From: CAZOZZ01 sp965262425
GTDB taxonomy: Bacteria > Acidobacteriota > Terriglobia > 20CM-2-55-15
Reading direction: 5' to 3'
Assembly (NCBI GenBank): GCA_965262425.1
Contig: OZ253536.1
Location: 186,001-250,000 of the forward strand
DNA length: 64,000 bases
Of this stretch, positions 46,240-55,849 are shown piece after piece. The first letter of the stretch is position 1; each line of letters opens with the position of its first letter. The position numbers and the translations under genes are program-made. A model generated the notes under the pieces. It was not told the origin of the DNA and did no database searches. It saw nothing but the letters and a program-made list of their open reading frames with translations.

Positions 46240-47178
46240 TCACTCACCTGGAGGGATGACTCCGGTCTGCGACGTGATCAAACCGTAGTGTTCAATTCTC
46301 CTGTGCATAGCGAAGTTGAAAATATTCTCTTTGATATCTTTGCCCAGATCCAGGTCACAGTTGTAGGTGATGACTTCGTCTTCCTCGCTCAAGGCCTGGG
46401 CGACGATTTCGCCGGTTGGGGACACGATGGCCGTGCCGCCGATCAGGCCGTGGCCGTCTTCTGAACCCGCCTTGGCCGTTGCCACCACCCATGTTCCGTT
46501 CTGGTAGGCCCCGGCCTGAAGAGAGAGCATGTGGTGGAACATGCGTTGGTGGACCGGTTGGGGATGGAAGATGTTGGCGTCGGGGGTGTTGTATCCGAGG
46601 ACGACCATCTCGACCCCCTGAAGGCCCATGACGCGGAAGGTCTCGGGCCATCGCCGGTCGTTACAGATGCACATGCCGATGATGCCGTCAAACGCCCGCC
46701 AAACACGAAAACCCAGGTTTCCGATCTCGAAGTAGCGTTTTTCCAGGTGCTGGAATGGCTTGCCGGGCAAATGTTCGGCGTGTCCCGGCAGGTGAATCTT
46801 TCGATATTTTCCGATGATGTTTCCGTCGGTACCGACCAGGATCGCCGTGTTGAAGCGCCGGGTCTCACCTTCTTCCTCGGCCAGTTCCGCGTAGCCGAGA
46901 TGAAAGCCGATCCCCAGTCGCCGGGCTTCGTCAAACAAGGGTTGGGTCGCCGCCCCCGGCATGTCCCGTTCGAAATACGAATCGATCTCGACCTGGTCTT
47001 CGATGAAATACCGGGGAAAGAAGGTGGTGAGCGTCAGTTCGGAAAACACGACGAACTTCGCCCCGCACTCGTGCGCTTCCCGAAGCATCGCGATCAGCCG
47101 CACGACGACCGCCTCCCTGCTATCCGCCTTCTGAATGGGCCCCATCTGTCCCGCTGCAACTCTCAAATATCGCGACAT
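46240..47178 (-). CDS. N-carbamoyl-D-amino-acid hydrolase
   Basis: A 312-residue nitrilase-superfamily amidohydrolase. The catalytic triad is E47 (FVVFSELTL), K127 (KYRKIHLPGH) and C172 (CICNDRRWPE). The whole protein follows the known D-carbamoylase layout (RFNTAILVGTDG, FQHLEKRYFEIGNLGF, ending near IFNFAMHRRIEHYGLI). It hydrolyses N-carbamoyl-D-amino acids to D-amino acid, CO2 and ammonia, the last step of hydantoin use. The hydantoinase gene upstream is on the same strand, 261 bases away across a REPIN-like repeat. Confidence 0.9.
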   Translation of the reverse strand: MSRYLRVAAGQMGPIQKADSREAVVVRLIAMLREAHECGAKFVVFSELTLTTFFPRYFIEDQVEIDSYFERDMPGAATQPLFDEARRLGIGFHLGYAELAEEEGETRRFNTAILVGTDGNIIGKYRKIHLPGHAEHLPGKPFQHLEKRYFEIGNLGFRVWRAFDGIIGMCICNDRRWPETFRVMGLQGVEMVVLGYNTPDANIFHPQPVHQRMFHHMLSLQAGAYQNGTWVVATAKAGSEDGHGLIGGTAIVSPTGEIVAQALSEEDEVITYNCDLDLGKDIKENIFNFAMHRRIEHYGLITSQTGVIPPGE

Positions 47179-47236
47179 CTCTCTCCTTCAATTAACTGTC
47201 TGCACACTGTCCCGGTCTGCCCAGTCGTTGACCAAA

Positions 47237-47416
47237 GTGTGTCGGGGCGTCCCTCCGTGGGCGCCCGCGGGCTTGGAACGGCGTATCCATTTGCGCAAGC
47301 GGCAGCCCGGGACGCCGCGGGACCGGTTGTCAGTTGCGTCATTCCCAGGGCGCCAGGGGACCCGATTGTCAGGCGCGTCCTTCCCTCGGGTGGCCAGAGA
47401 CGGCCACCCCGACACA
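47237..47416. repeat. REPIN-like unit: two inverted palindromic arms
   Basis: The left arm gtgtgtcggggcgtccctcc and the right arm, whose reverse complement starts tgtgtcggggtggccgtctc, face each other across about 115 bases. They are the same family as 40417-40559 and the single arm at 28484. It fills the gap between the carbamoylase and hydantoinase genes. No gene is seen. Confidence 0.7.
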
Positions 47417-47439
47417 TTGTTCGCGAAAGCTGCGCGGGT

Positions 47440-48903
47440 TCAGAAGACATCCTCAGCTCCGAACCGTTTCGCTAACTCCTGCGCTCCGGAAGCCCGGCCA
47501 AGCGGTTTCGCTGAATCCGGACGTCCACAAGCGACGAACTTCCCGCTGCCTCGGTCCACTTTCAATTCACCCTCATCGATGACCACCCGTCCCCTGCTGA
47601 TGACGGTTGTCGGTACCCCCTTTACCCGGCGCCCTTCATACGGTGTATAGCCGACATTGTCGTGCATGTCCCCGGCCGTGATCGTGACTTCTTTGTCCGG
47701 ATCCCAAATCGCCAGGTCGGCGTCGGACCCTTCGGCGATCGTCCCTTTCTGAGGGTAGATGCCGTAGAGTCTGGCCGCCCGGGTTGCGGTCAGGTCGACA
47801 AAACGATGGATGTCGAGCCGTCCACCTCCGACGCCTTCGGAAAACAGCAGGGGCATGCGAACCTCCAGGCCCGGCACACCGTTGGCGATCTGTTTGAACG
47901 ATGCGTCGGGCCCCTGGGAGAGTTTTCCCGTTTCGTCGAAGCGATATGGCGCGTGGTCGGAAGAAAACACCTGGAACGTACCGTCCGCCAGACCCTGCCA
48001 CATGGCTTCCTGAGACGACGCGTCGCGCGGCGGTGGGCTGCAGCAGCACATCGCCCCGTGCATACCCTCTCTGTCCAGGTCGTCCGCGGTAAGGAAGAGA
48101 TACTGCGGGCATGTTTCGCCGTAGATCTTCAGGCCGCGTTCCTGCGCCCGATGAATCGCACGCATGGGTTCTTCCGTCGAGACGTGCACGACGAGCAACG
48201 GCGTATCGATCAACTCCGCCAGGCTGATTGCGCGTGCGGTCGCTTCCCCCTCAGCCAGCTTGGCGTGGCTGACGGCGTGGAACTTCGGGGCCCGGTGCCC
48301 GGCGTCCAGAAGCCGCTTGCTGAGCCACTGGATCATGTCGTGATTTTCCGCATGGACCATCGTCAGCGCGCCTTCCCGGCGAGCCAACGAGAGGATTTCC
48401 AGCATTTGATAATCGTCGAGCCGGAGGGCGTCGTACGTCATGTAGACCTTGAACGACGTGCAGCCCTGTCCGATCAACTCCGGAAGTTCCTCTCCCATCA
48501 CGGTCTCGGTCGGGTCCGAGATGATCATGTGGAAGGCGTAATCGACAACCGCCTTCGATCTGGCGCGCTCGTGATAATCGGCGACGACTTGTTTCAACGA
48601 TTGTCCGCGATGCTGGGCGGCGAAGGGAATGATCGTTGTGGTTCCCCCAAACGCCGCTGAAACAGTGCCGGAGTAGAAGTCGTCGGCGCAGACGATTCCG
48701 AACGAAGAGAGTTGCTCGATGTGACAGTGGCTGTCGATGCCACCCGGCAGGACGAGCTTACCTTTTGCGTCGATAGTTTCGATGGCGTCCAGATCGTGCC
48801 CGAGTGTATGAATCTTCCCCTGCGAGATGCCAATATCGCAATCGAACCGCTCGTTGGCCGTCACGACCGATCCGTTTCGGATGACCAGGTCCAGCTTCTT
48901 CAT
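47440..48903 (-). CDS. D-hydantoinase/dihydropyrimidinase
   Basis: A 487-residue metal-dependent amidohydrolase. Metal ligands H59 and H61 are in LPGGIDSHCHIE, the carbamylated lysine is K152 in TSFKVYMTYD, further His residues lie in MVHAENHD and LVVHVSTEEP, and the catalytic Asp is in FSSDHAPYRF. It opens hydantoins or dihydropyrimidines to N-carbamoyl (beta-)amino acids. The start at MKKLDLVIRNG was chosen over a start eight codons upstream because it matches the family N-terminus. With the carbamoylase and racemase it makes a complete pathway. Confidence 0.92.
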   Translation of the reverse strand: MKKLDLVIRNGSVVTANERFDCDIGISQGKIHTLGHDLDAIETIDAKGKLVLPGGIDSHCHIEQLSSFGIVCADDFYSGTVSAAFGGTTTIIPFAAQHRGQSLKQVVADYHERARSKAVVDYAFHMIISDPTETVMGEELPELIGQGCTSFKVYMTYDALRLDDYQMLEILSLARREGALTMVHAENHDMIQWLSKRLLDAGHRAPKFHAVSHAKLAEGEATARAISLAELIDTPLLVVHVSTEEPMRAIHRAQERGLKIYGETCPQYLFLTADDLDREGMHGAMCCCSPPPRDASSQEAMWQGLADGTFQVFSSDHAPYRFDETGKLSQGPDASFKQIANGVPGLEVRMPLLFSEGVGGGRLDIHRFVDLTATRAARLYGIYPQKGTIAEGSDADLAIWDPDKEVTITAGDMHDNVGYTPYEGRRVKGVPTTVISRGRVVIDEGELKVDRGSGKFVACGRPDSAKPLGRASGAQELAKRFGAEDVF

Positions 48904-49089
48904 GTGTGATCTACCCCCGCGGATCACCTATCTCATACATTTCGTTTGGGAATGGCTAAGTAAGTTAGTTCAAAATGGGCTGTATCGTACTCTAGGCGCG
49001 GCCTTCGGTGCTTTCCATTCCTGTAAAAACTAAAGTTCCTGAGTTTGTGACCGATAAGAGCTAATGTAGCATGTGATCTCCCTTTTAGC

Positions 49090-49128
49090 GTGGAACGGGG
49101 GAGAAGCTTGACTTGGCCCCCGTTCCAC
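49090..49128 (+). terminator. Strong hairpin with T-rich tail (orientation ambiguous)
   Basis: Perfect 12-bp stem GTGGAACGGGGG / CCCCCGTTCCAC with a 15-base loop, followed on the + strand by cttcttttt. The only adjacent transcripts run on the minus strand: the phosphatase remnant ends at 49156 just upstream in that direction. The hairpin would terminate that operon, but the T-rich side faces the other way. Confidence 0.5.
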
Positions 49129-49155
49129 CTTCTTTTTCCCTGCCCCCGGTTTCGT

Positions 49156-51124
49156 CTACAGCTTTGCATCAACGTACTCGATAGTTACCAACGTGATGTC
49201 ATCGCTCTGCGCGTGGCCTCCGGTGAAGCGCTCGATCAGGTCGAGAAGATCATATTTCACCTTCTCCGCACCATTCGCTCCGCTTCGTTCCATGACCTGT
49301 CGAACGGCATCCTCCCCAAGCATCTGGCCTTCCGCATTCTCGGCCTCGGAGAGACCGTCTGAATAGATCAGCAGTACATCACCGGGCTGAAGCGTTATCG
49401 GTTCACTCCCGAATGTGGCGAAGTCGAATGCGCCGACAAGCATGCAGTTGGAGGGGACTTCCTCCAACCCGGCCGAGGCGCTGCGATAGACATAGGCCGT
49501 GTTGTGACCGGCGCTGATGAACTGGCCACGACCCTGCCGATCGAGTTGGAGCAGGAACATCGTCACGAAACGGTCCGGTGTCGTGTCCGACAGCAACTGG
49601 TTGAGCGCCCCGGTCGCTTCGGCGAGCGGACAACCCGTACGCAGTTGCAGGCGCATACATCCCAGGACCATTGAACTGAGCAGCGAAGCGGACACACCCT
49701 TACCGGAAACGTCTCCCAGAAGCGTGTAAAAGCTTCCTTCCGATGTGGAAATGAAGTCGTAAAAATCTCCTCCCACGTAGCGTGTCGGTTTGGAGTACGC
49801 GGAGATGCGGAATCCCTGGATCTGCGGCATTTCTTGTGGAAGCAGCGCCTTTTGCGTTTCCTCCGCGAGTGCCAGCTCCCGCTCGAGCACCTGGCGCTGT
49901 TCAATGCTCTTCACAAGTTCCACCCGTTCGAGAACATTTCCAGCCTCGACCGCCAACCTCCGAAGAATTTTTGCCTCCTCCGCAGAATTTGTGGGCAGTC
50001 CAAAGGCCTGTGCGCACATAAGTAATTGAAACAAAGTACCTTATTCTTTTGTTCGACGGCGAATATTCCAGTACCCACTTCGGTCGGACGCCTACACCCG
50101 GTGCCCGGAGCCCCCGCCGGAGGCCCCGTTCCCCATCGCCCACACCAGCCGACACCGCGGAGCGCAGCCGAGGGTCAAGGCCGGCGCAGCCGCCGAGCTT
50201 GCGAGGGAAGCCTTGAGGCTTGGCGAGCACCGTGGTCTCCTCAAGCGGCGATGGAAGACGGTTTTACCCACAAATTCTGCGGAAGACCCGAATTTTTTCA
50301 TCGAGACCAGACAGGGAGTGCATCTGTTTACGGCTGTCCAGGTAAAGGATGCCCAGGACGACGGGGGCATCGGCTTCGGCCGGGAGCCCGTGGAGTGGCA
50401 TGCAGGCGACGGCTCTCACTCCCAGGTCCACGATGCTCTGCTGGACCGCCAGCTGTCGGTCCAGCTTTTCGGTCATGAAAAGAGGGTTGCCGCTCTCGAC
50501 AACGCGGGATACAACGGTGTGACTGGTTTTAAACTCGGATTCCCTGATGCTTCGTCCCTTCGAATCCATTCCCGAAGCGTAAACAAAGTCGAGGTCTTTC
50601 CGAACGAGGATAAACCCGCGTTCGGCGCCGCTGATCTTCAGCAGGGAATCGAGGATTTGTTCGAAAGCGACATCGGGCGTGAACAAGTGCTCCCACCGGT
50701 ACTTGAACTCGAGAATGCACGAGATTTTTTCGAGGATGGAGGATGCGCTTGAAGCCGTCTGAATATCGCTGATCGAGCGTTCAATGACATCGGTGTAGTC
50801 CTTGGGCCGGAAACTCCCGCCGACACCGAAGTGGATGGATAGCTTTTCTTTTCCGAGTTCGATCCGGTCTCCGAACTCCAGAAAGTGCGATTTGATGTTC
50901 GCCCCGTTGACGATCGTTCCGTGTTTGCTGTCGTCGTCGATCAGTTGAAATCGACCATCCACTCGAACGATGCTCGCATGTCGCCGGGACACGGACGGGT
51001 GGGAGAGCATGATGTCGCATCCCTGCCGACCAATCGTCGTCAGTTCCTGGTCCAACGCGTGAATACAGTCCTTTCCATTCGGATCCTGCCAGAAGAGGCT
51101 GGGTGGAGAGACTTCAGCTTTCAA
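49156..51124 (-). pseudogene. FHA-GAF-PP2C (SpoIIE/RsbU-type) phosphatase, split by a 317-bp element
   Basis: The first part (50290-51124) encodes an FHA domain (TIGRQGCDIMLSHPSVSRRHA, KHGTIVNGANI), then a GAF domain to LSGLDEKI. The second part (49156-49972) resumes with LRRLAVEAGNVLERV, a short coiled linker (QRQVLERELALAEETQKALL), and a PP2C-like SpoIIE domain (VGGDFYDFI, LLGDVSGKGVSASLLSS, LLIYSDGLSEAEN, SDDITLVTIEY). Removing the element and one 8-bp repeat restores one frame. The intact protein would have been a phosphothreonine-reading, ligand-regulated Ser/Thr phosphatase. The second part alone could only be made from an internal start. It overlaps the Nudix gene (ATGA). Confidence 0.88.
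49973..50289 (-). mobile_element. 317-bp ISL3-like non-autonomous element, copy 3
   Basis: Inverted orientation relative to copies 1 and 2, same length and ends, with the 8-bp direct repeat gaattttt (49965-49972 and 50290-50297). It interrupts the FHA-GAF-PP2C gene between the GAF domain and the linker to the phosphatase domain. Confidence 0.92.
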
Positions 51125-51750
51125 TGGCCTGACCTCTCCGAATCAGAACCGGACCGATCCAGTCCGGGCAGCAACTCGGACATCAAGTATCTTCCAATGA
51201 CCGCTACCGGAGTACTCACATACACCGAGCCGTCCCCTATCGCCCGGACCACGTCTCTGTAGCTGAACCGCTCGACTGCGGACACCTCGTCATCATGGTT
51301 CTTTCGTTCGTCATACTCCCGCTGGTCGAGATCGATCCGGAACACGAAGACAAGTTTGGGTGTGCGACTGGGAGAATGAGCCAGTGGCGGCATTGGAACA
51401 AACCGGGTCAGGTCCCCGACTTCGATCCCCGTCTCCTCAGCCAGCTCGCGTCCGGCGCCTTGCTCGGGGGCCTCTCCGTTTTCGATTTGCCCGGCAGGTA
51501 GTTCCAGCGGATCGTCTCCGACTACCGGTCGTTTCGCCCGAACCATGACGATGGAATCCTGGTTGACGATCGGGAGAACGATGACGTGCGATTGGCGATG
51601 CTCGATGGTGTAGTATCCGCCTCGATTAAGTACTCGAAACCACGGATTCTCATGAAGCGTTTCGACCGGCACGAGCGCGGCACACGCGGGTTCCTTCAAA
51701 CGAGGATCCCAGGGAGCATGGGGCGGATAGGCGACTCTGGAATATTTCAT
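51121..51750 (-). CDS. Nudix hydrolase (ADP-ribose-pyrophosphatase-like)
   Basis: A 209-residue Nudix protein. The Nudix box reads GQIENGEAPEQGAGRELAEE followed by TGIE (GX5EX7REUXEEXGU). The family hydrolyses nucleoside-diphosphate-X compounds; the layout is closest to ADP-ribose or NDP-sugar pyrophosphatases. It lies in the sugar-nucleotide operon, 6 bases after the dehydratase-like gene, so an NDP-sugar substrate is possible (inference). Confidence 0.85.
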   Translation of the reverse strand: MKYSRVAYPPHAPWDPRLKEPACAALVPVETLHENPWFRVLNRGGYYTIEHRQSHVIVLPIVNQDSIVMVRAKRPVVGDDPLELPAGQIENGEAPEQGAGRELAEETGIEVGDLTRFVPMPPLAHSPSRTPKLVFVFRIDLDQREYDERKNHDDEVSAVERFSYRDVVRAIGDGSVYVSTPVAVIGRYLMSELLPGLDRSGSDSERSGH

Positions 51751-51756
51751 AATCGC

Positions 51757-52773
51757 TCAGCGCAACAACGGAACCTCTCCAGCCCGAACGCGCTTGCGCC
51801 AGTACTCCAGAAGATCGTTCATCGTTGTTTCAAACGGGATTTCGGGTTCCCAGCCCGTGTGACTCCTGAACTTCGAGGTGTCCGGAACCTGAAGGTCCGC
51901 GTCAATCGGGCGCAGGCGAGCCGGATCGACTTCCACCCGGATGTCCTTGAATGTGGACATCGTAAGCAGGTGGTTCAGCATATCCCCAACCGAACAAGAG
52001 TATTTCCCGCCAATGTTGTAGTACTCCCCCGGAATTGGATCGACGGTGACCAGCATGTAGTAGGCCCGGACGGCGTCGCGGACATCCGACCACGTACGCA
52101 ACGAATCCAGGTTGCCGACCCGGATCACTGGCGGTACCAGTTCGGCCTCAATCATCGCGATTTGCTTTGCGAACGTGGATTCTGCAAACACATCGCCCCG
52201 TCGCGGCCCGGTGTGTGTGAACATGCGGGTGATCAGCACTTTCTGCCCGTACGCTTCGGCATGGAATCGCCCGATGAGATCGGTGCCCACCTTCGAAATC
52301 GCATAGGGTGATGCTGGATGAAAAGTACACTCTTCGTCGATCGGGAGCTTTTCTCTAGGGACGCGCCCAAACACTTCAGACGAGGAGCACACGTGAATCA
52401 TGGGATCGATGCCCTCGCACCGGCGGAGCGCCACGAGCAGACGTTCGGTGCCCTGGATATTGGTGTCGAACGTATCGAGAGGCGATGTGAAACTCGTTTG
52501 TGGGTAGCTCTGGGCCGCAAGGTGAAAAACGAAGTCCGGACGGACTTCGTCGATGACGTTCTGCAGGGAGATGTAGTCGTGAAGATCGCCAGTCGAAAAA
52601 TGGACGCGGTCTCCACGGTTGGCCCGATCCACAAGGTGCCTGACGTTGTCGAGGGGACTACGCCACCGGCACATGCCGTACAGATCCCAGTCCGTCTCCT
52701 CGAGCAGGTGGTCTGCGAGATGCGAACCGACCATGCCGCTCATTCCGGTAATCAGGGCACGGGGCGTCTTCAT
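51757..52773 (-). CDS. GDP-mannose-4,6-dehydratase-like NAD-dependent sugar epimerase/dehydratase
   Basis: A 338-residue extended SDR. The NAD-binding motif is ITGMSGMVGSHLADHLL, the catalytic Ser/Tyr/Lys set is CSSSEVFG and SPYAISK (canonical YxxxK), and the substrate region is TRMFTHTGPRRG. The pattern DFVFHLAAQSYPQTSF resembles GDP-mannose and GDP-heptose 4,6-dehydratases. Its start lies 3 bases after the reconstructed stop of the broken heptose-kinase-like gene, so the two were once coupled. The insertions upstream may have cut it off from its native promoter. Confidence 0.85.
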   Translation of the reverse strand: MKTPRALITGMSGMVGSHLADHLLEETDWDLYGMCRWRSPLDNVRHLVDRANRGDRVHFSTGDLHDYISLQNVIDEVRPDFVFHLAAQSYPQTSFTSPLDTFDTNIQGTERLLVALRRCEGIDPMIHVCSSSEVFGRVPREKLPIDEECTFHPASPYAISKVGTDLIGRFHAEAYGQKVLITRMFTHTGPRRGDVFAESTFAKQIAMIEAELVPPVIRVGNLDSLRTWSDVRDAVRAYYMLVTVDPIPGEYYNIGGKYSCSVGDMLNHLLTMSTFKDIRVEVDPARLRPIDADLQVPDTSKFRSHTGWEPEIPFETTMNDLLEYWRKRVRAGEVPLLR

Positions 52774-52821
52774 GAATCAATACTCGTCATCACGGGAATG
52801 ATAGATGATCTGGCTCCCTAG

Positions 52822-54301
52822 CAGCCCGTGGTGCAAGTCAACTTCATAGTTAACAACGGACCCCATGCGACCGTATCGCGAGGAAGATAGTGGAAGGAGA
52901 ACGCGATATGGGAATGGGACGGAAAAAGGACCGACAAGCCACGTTATGGGTTGCGACAGCAGAGTTGCCGCGGACAGCGGGCCACGTGTTCTACGAACGG
53001 GTTAACCGAATCTTGGACCAAGCCAAGTTCGACCGGTTCGTCGAAGATGCCTGTGAGCAGTTCTACGCTGAGGTGATGGGTCGGCCGAGCGTGGCGCCGG
53101 GCAAGTATTTTAGGATGTTGCTGGTGGGCTATTTCGAAGGAATCGATTCGGAGCGTGGCATAGCGTGGCGGTGTGCCGATTCTCTGAGTTTGCGAGGATT
53201 CCTTGGAGTCGGGCTGAGCGAAGGGGTGCCGGATCATTCGACAGTCTCGCGGACGCGACGGTTGATCGATCTGGAAACACATGGAAAGGTCTTTTCGTGG
53301 ATGTTGGGCGTGTTGGCCGGTGAGGGCCTGATCGATGGGAAGACGGTGGGCGTGGATGCATCGACACTGGAAGCCAACGCGGCGATGCGGTCGATCGTAC
53401 GCCGGGACACCGGAGAAGCCTACAACCAATTCCTGACACGGCTGGCCAAGGCGTCTGGGATCGAGACACCGACGCAAACCGAGCTGGGGCGACTCGACCG
53501 CAAGCGGTCGAAGAAAGGATCGAACAAAGAGTGGGAGCATCCCCACGACCCGGATGCGCGAATCACGAAGATGAAGGACGGACGAACGCATCTGGCCCAT
53601 AAGGTGGAGCATGCCGCCGACATGAAGACCGGAGCCATCCTGGCGGTCACGGTGCAGGGTGCCGATCAGGGCGACACGACGACGATCAAAGAAACGATGA
53701 TCCAAGCCGCGCATCAGATGGAGACCTTGGCCGCCGATCCTGGATCGAAACTTCGGAACGATGTGCTCTCCGAACTGGTGGCGGATAAGGGCTATCACAG
53801 TAACGATACGTTGACCGGATTCAAAGACCTCAACATTCGCAGCTACATCTCGGAACCGGACCGGGGCCGACGCAACTGGAAAGATAAGTCCGAAGAAAAA
53901 CAGGCCGTCTATGCCAACCGGCGACGAATCCGAGGCAACCGGGGCAAGCAATTACTCCGACAGCGCGGACTGATGTTGGAACGACCGTTCGCACACACGC
54001 TGGAAACCGGCGCAATGCGTCGGGTTCACCTCCGACATCGGGACAACATTCTCAAGCGCGTCCTGATTCAATATGCCGCTTTGAATCTGAGCCTGATCCT
54101 TCGGAACAATTTCGGAAACGGCACACCACGAGGCCTTCAGGGCCAACATGTCATGGCCTTATTCACCTTAATACTGCTCTGGAGCCACTGTGAATCGCTC
54201 TCGTTCCATCCTCAGCGCTCCAGAATCGATTTAGACGCCGTTCCGTCCGGGCGAAGACCTGAAACTCTCAACTCAGAAAACCCCACTTCTGCCACGGGCT
54301 G
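52822..54301 (+). mobile_element. IS1182-like insertion sequence, complete
   Basis: A 1480-bp element whose ends are CAGCCCGTGG and its complement CCACGGGCTG, flanked by the 4-bp repeat CTAG (52818-52821 and 54302-54305). It carries one transposase gene and is inserted 13 codons before the stop of the heptose-kinase-like gene. Confidence 0.87.
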
Positions 54302-54305
54302 CTAG
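52908..54305 (+). CDS. IS1182-like (DUF772) DDE transposase
   Basis: A 465-residue transposase. The N-terminal DUF772-type domain contains PGKYFRMLLVGYFEGIDSER and SEGVPDHSTVSRTRRLI; the DDE core follows (GKTVGVDASTLEANA, LVADKGYHSNDTL, Glu region near ERPFAHTLETGAMRR). The start at MGMGRKKDRQ follows ggaaggagaa. The stop codon TAG lies in the flanking CTAG target repeat, so the gene borrows its stop from the insertion site. Confidence 0.85.
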   Translation: MGMGRKKDRQATLWVATAELPRTAGHVFYERVNRILDQAKFDRFVEDACEQFYAEVMGRPSVAPGKYFRMLLVGYFEGIDSERGIAWRCADSLSLRGFLGVGLSEGVPDHSTVSRTRRLIDLETHGKVFSWMLGVLAGEGLIDGKTVGVDASTLEANAAMRSIVRRDTGEAYNQFLTRLAKASGIETPTQTELGRLDRKRSKKGSNKEWEHPHDPDARITKMKDGRTHLAHKVEHAADMKTGAILAVTVQGADQGDTTTIKETMIQAAHQMETLAADPGSKLRNDVLSELVADKGYHSNDTLTGFKDLNIRSYISEPDRGRRNWKDKSEEKQAVYANRRRIRGNRGKQLLRQRGLMLERPFAHTLETGAMRRVHLRHRDNILKRVLIQYAALNLSLILRNNFGNGTPRGLQGQHVMALFTLILLWSHCESLSFHPQRSRIDLDAVPSGRRPETLNSENPTSATGC

Positions 54306-54634
54306 ATGATCGAAGCGTGCCGGAACGTACAGAAGGTCCTTGAGGGCGGTCTTGACCGCTGCCTGCTGTCCCGGTCGGACGAAGAACAGAATGAACCCCC
54401 CACCTCCGGCGCCAAGCAACTTGCCACCGAGCGCCCCGGCTTTCAAACCGAGGTCATAGATCTGGTCGATGCGGTCGGTTGAAACCTCCGAAGACATCGT
54501 CCGCTTCAGAAGCCACTGCTGATGGAGCAGGCGTCCAAACTCGTCCATATGTGAGTCCACATCGCACAGGATTTCTATCGCCCGACCCGCCAACGGCATC
54601 ATCTGGTGCAACTTGTCCTGATTCGCTGGTGGTC

Positions 54635-55849
54635 TCAATCGATCGACGCAACACTCTAACCTATATAAAAGGAACAGGAGGAGTGTATGCGGAAAGGAAT
54701 GCGTTTCGGATTCACTGCAGCAGAGAAGGCGGAGTTGTGGGATCGGTGGCAGAGAGGGGAGGCCCAGAGGGCGATCGGGCGGGCGTTTGGTAAGACGGGA
54801 TCATCTATTTATTGTCAGCTAGCACATAGCGGGGGCATCCGTCCCGCAACGCGACGTCGTTCGAGGCTGGCGCTGACCCTGTCGGAGCGAGAGGAGATTT
54901 CTCGAGGCATAGCGGCCGAGCAATCGATACGGTCGATGGCCAAGTCGCTGGGTCGATCACCATCGACGGTAAGCCGAGAAATCCGTCGGCATGGCGGTTA
55001 TGATGGTTACCGAGCGTCCCGAGCCGATGAACAGGCTTGGGACCGTGCCCGTCGGCCGAAGCGTTGTCAACTGGCCCGTTATCCACGGTTGCGACAGGCG
55101 GTGGCCAGGAAGCTCCGACGGAATTGGTCGCCCGAGCAGATCGCGGGTTGGCTCAAGCGGGCGTATCCGGATGATGAGTCGTACCACGTGTCACACGAGA
55201 CGATCTACCGCAGCTTATTTGTTCAGGCCCGCGGGGTGCTTAAGAAAGAACTACTTGGGCATCTTCGGTCCAAGCGGACGATTCGTCGATCCAGAAAGGC
55301 GAGCCAGAAAGGCATTGGACTGGGAAAGATCGCGGATATGGTATCGATCCGTGAGCGCCCGGCCGTGGTCGAAGATCGTGCCGTGCCCGGTCATTGGGAA
55401 GGCGATCTGATAGCCGGATCGAATCAGAGCTACATTGCGACTCTGGTGGAACGTCATACCCGTTACGTGATGTTGGTGAAGGTCGCCAATAGGCAGACGC
55501 AGACCGTGATTCCCGCGCTGATCAAACAGTCCAAGAAACTACCGACCGAGCTGTACAAATCGCTGACCTGGGATCAAGGCAAGGAACTGGCCCATCATCG
55601 ACGGTTTAGCTTGGCCACCGACATTGATGTGTACTTCTGCGATCCGCACAGTCCATGGCAACGCGGTTCTAATGAGAATACCAATGGCTTGCTCCGACAG
55701 TACTTCCCCAAGGGAACCGATTTATCGGTGCACTCGCAGGCTCATCTAAGCAAGGTGGCGCGTCAGCTCAACGAACGGCCACGTAAAACGTTGGGGTTCG
55801 AAACTCCGGCAGAACGATTTAACGCTTGTGTTGCATCGACCGGTTGAGA
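54635..55849 (+). mobile_element. IS30-family insertion sequence, complete
   Basis: About 1215 bp, with imperfect terminal repeats (TCAATCGATCGACGCAACAC at the left; TCAACCGGTCGATGCAACAC reading inward from the right). The flanks suggest a 2-bp duplication TC. Removing it joins IPGR to PPANQDK in frame in the heptose-kinase-like gene. Confidence 0.85.
54687..55847 (+). CDS. IS30-family transposase
   Basis: A 386-residue transposase with start after aggaggagtgt. N-terminal helix-turn-helix segments (SIRSMAKSLGRSPSTVSREI, HGGYDGYRASRADEQAW) are followed by the DDE core: GHWEGDLIAGSNQSYIATLVE, LTWDQGKELAHH and PHSPWQRGSNENTNGLLRQY. This is the classic IS30 catalytic arrangement, and the protein is complete. 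Confidence 0.93.
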   Translation: MRKGMRFGFTAAEKAELWDRWQRGEAQRAIGRAFGKTGSSIYCQLAHSGGIRPATRRRSRLALTLSEREEISRGIAAEQSIRSMAKSLGRSPSTVSREIRRHGGYDGYRASRADEQAWDRARRPKRCQLARYPRLRQAVARKLRRNWSPEQIAGWLKRAYPDDESYHVSHETIYRSLFVQARGVLKKELLGHLRSKRTIRRSRKASQKGIGLGKIADMVSIRERPAVVEDRAVPGHWEGDLIAGSNQSYIATLVERHTRYVMLVKVANRQTQTVIPALIKQSKKLPTELYKSLTWDQGKELAHHRRFSLATDIDVYFCDPHSPWQRGSNENTNGLLRQYFPKGTDLSVHSQAHLSKVARQLNERPRKTLGFETPAERFNACVASTG

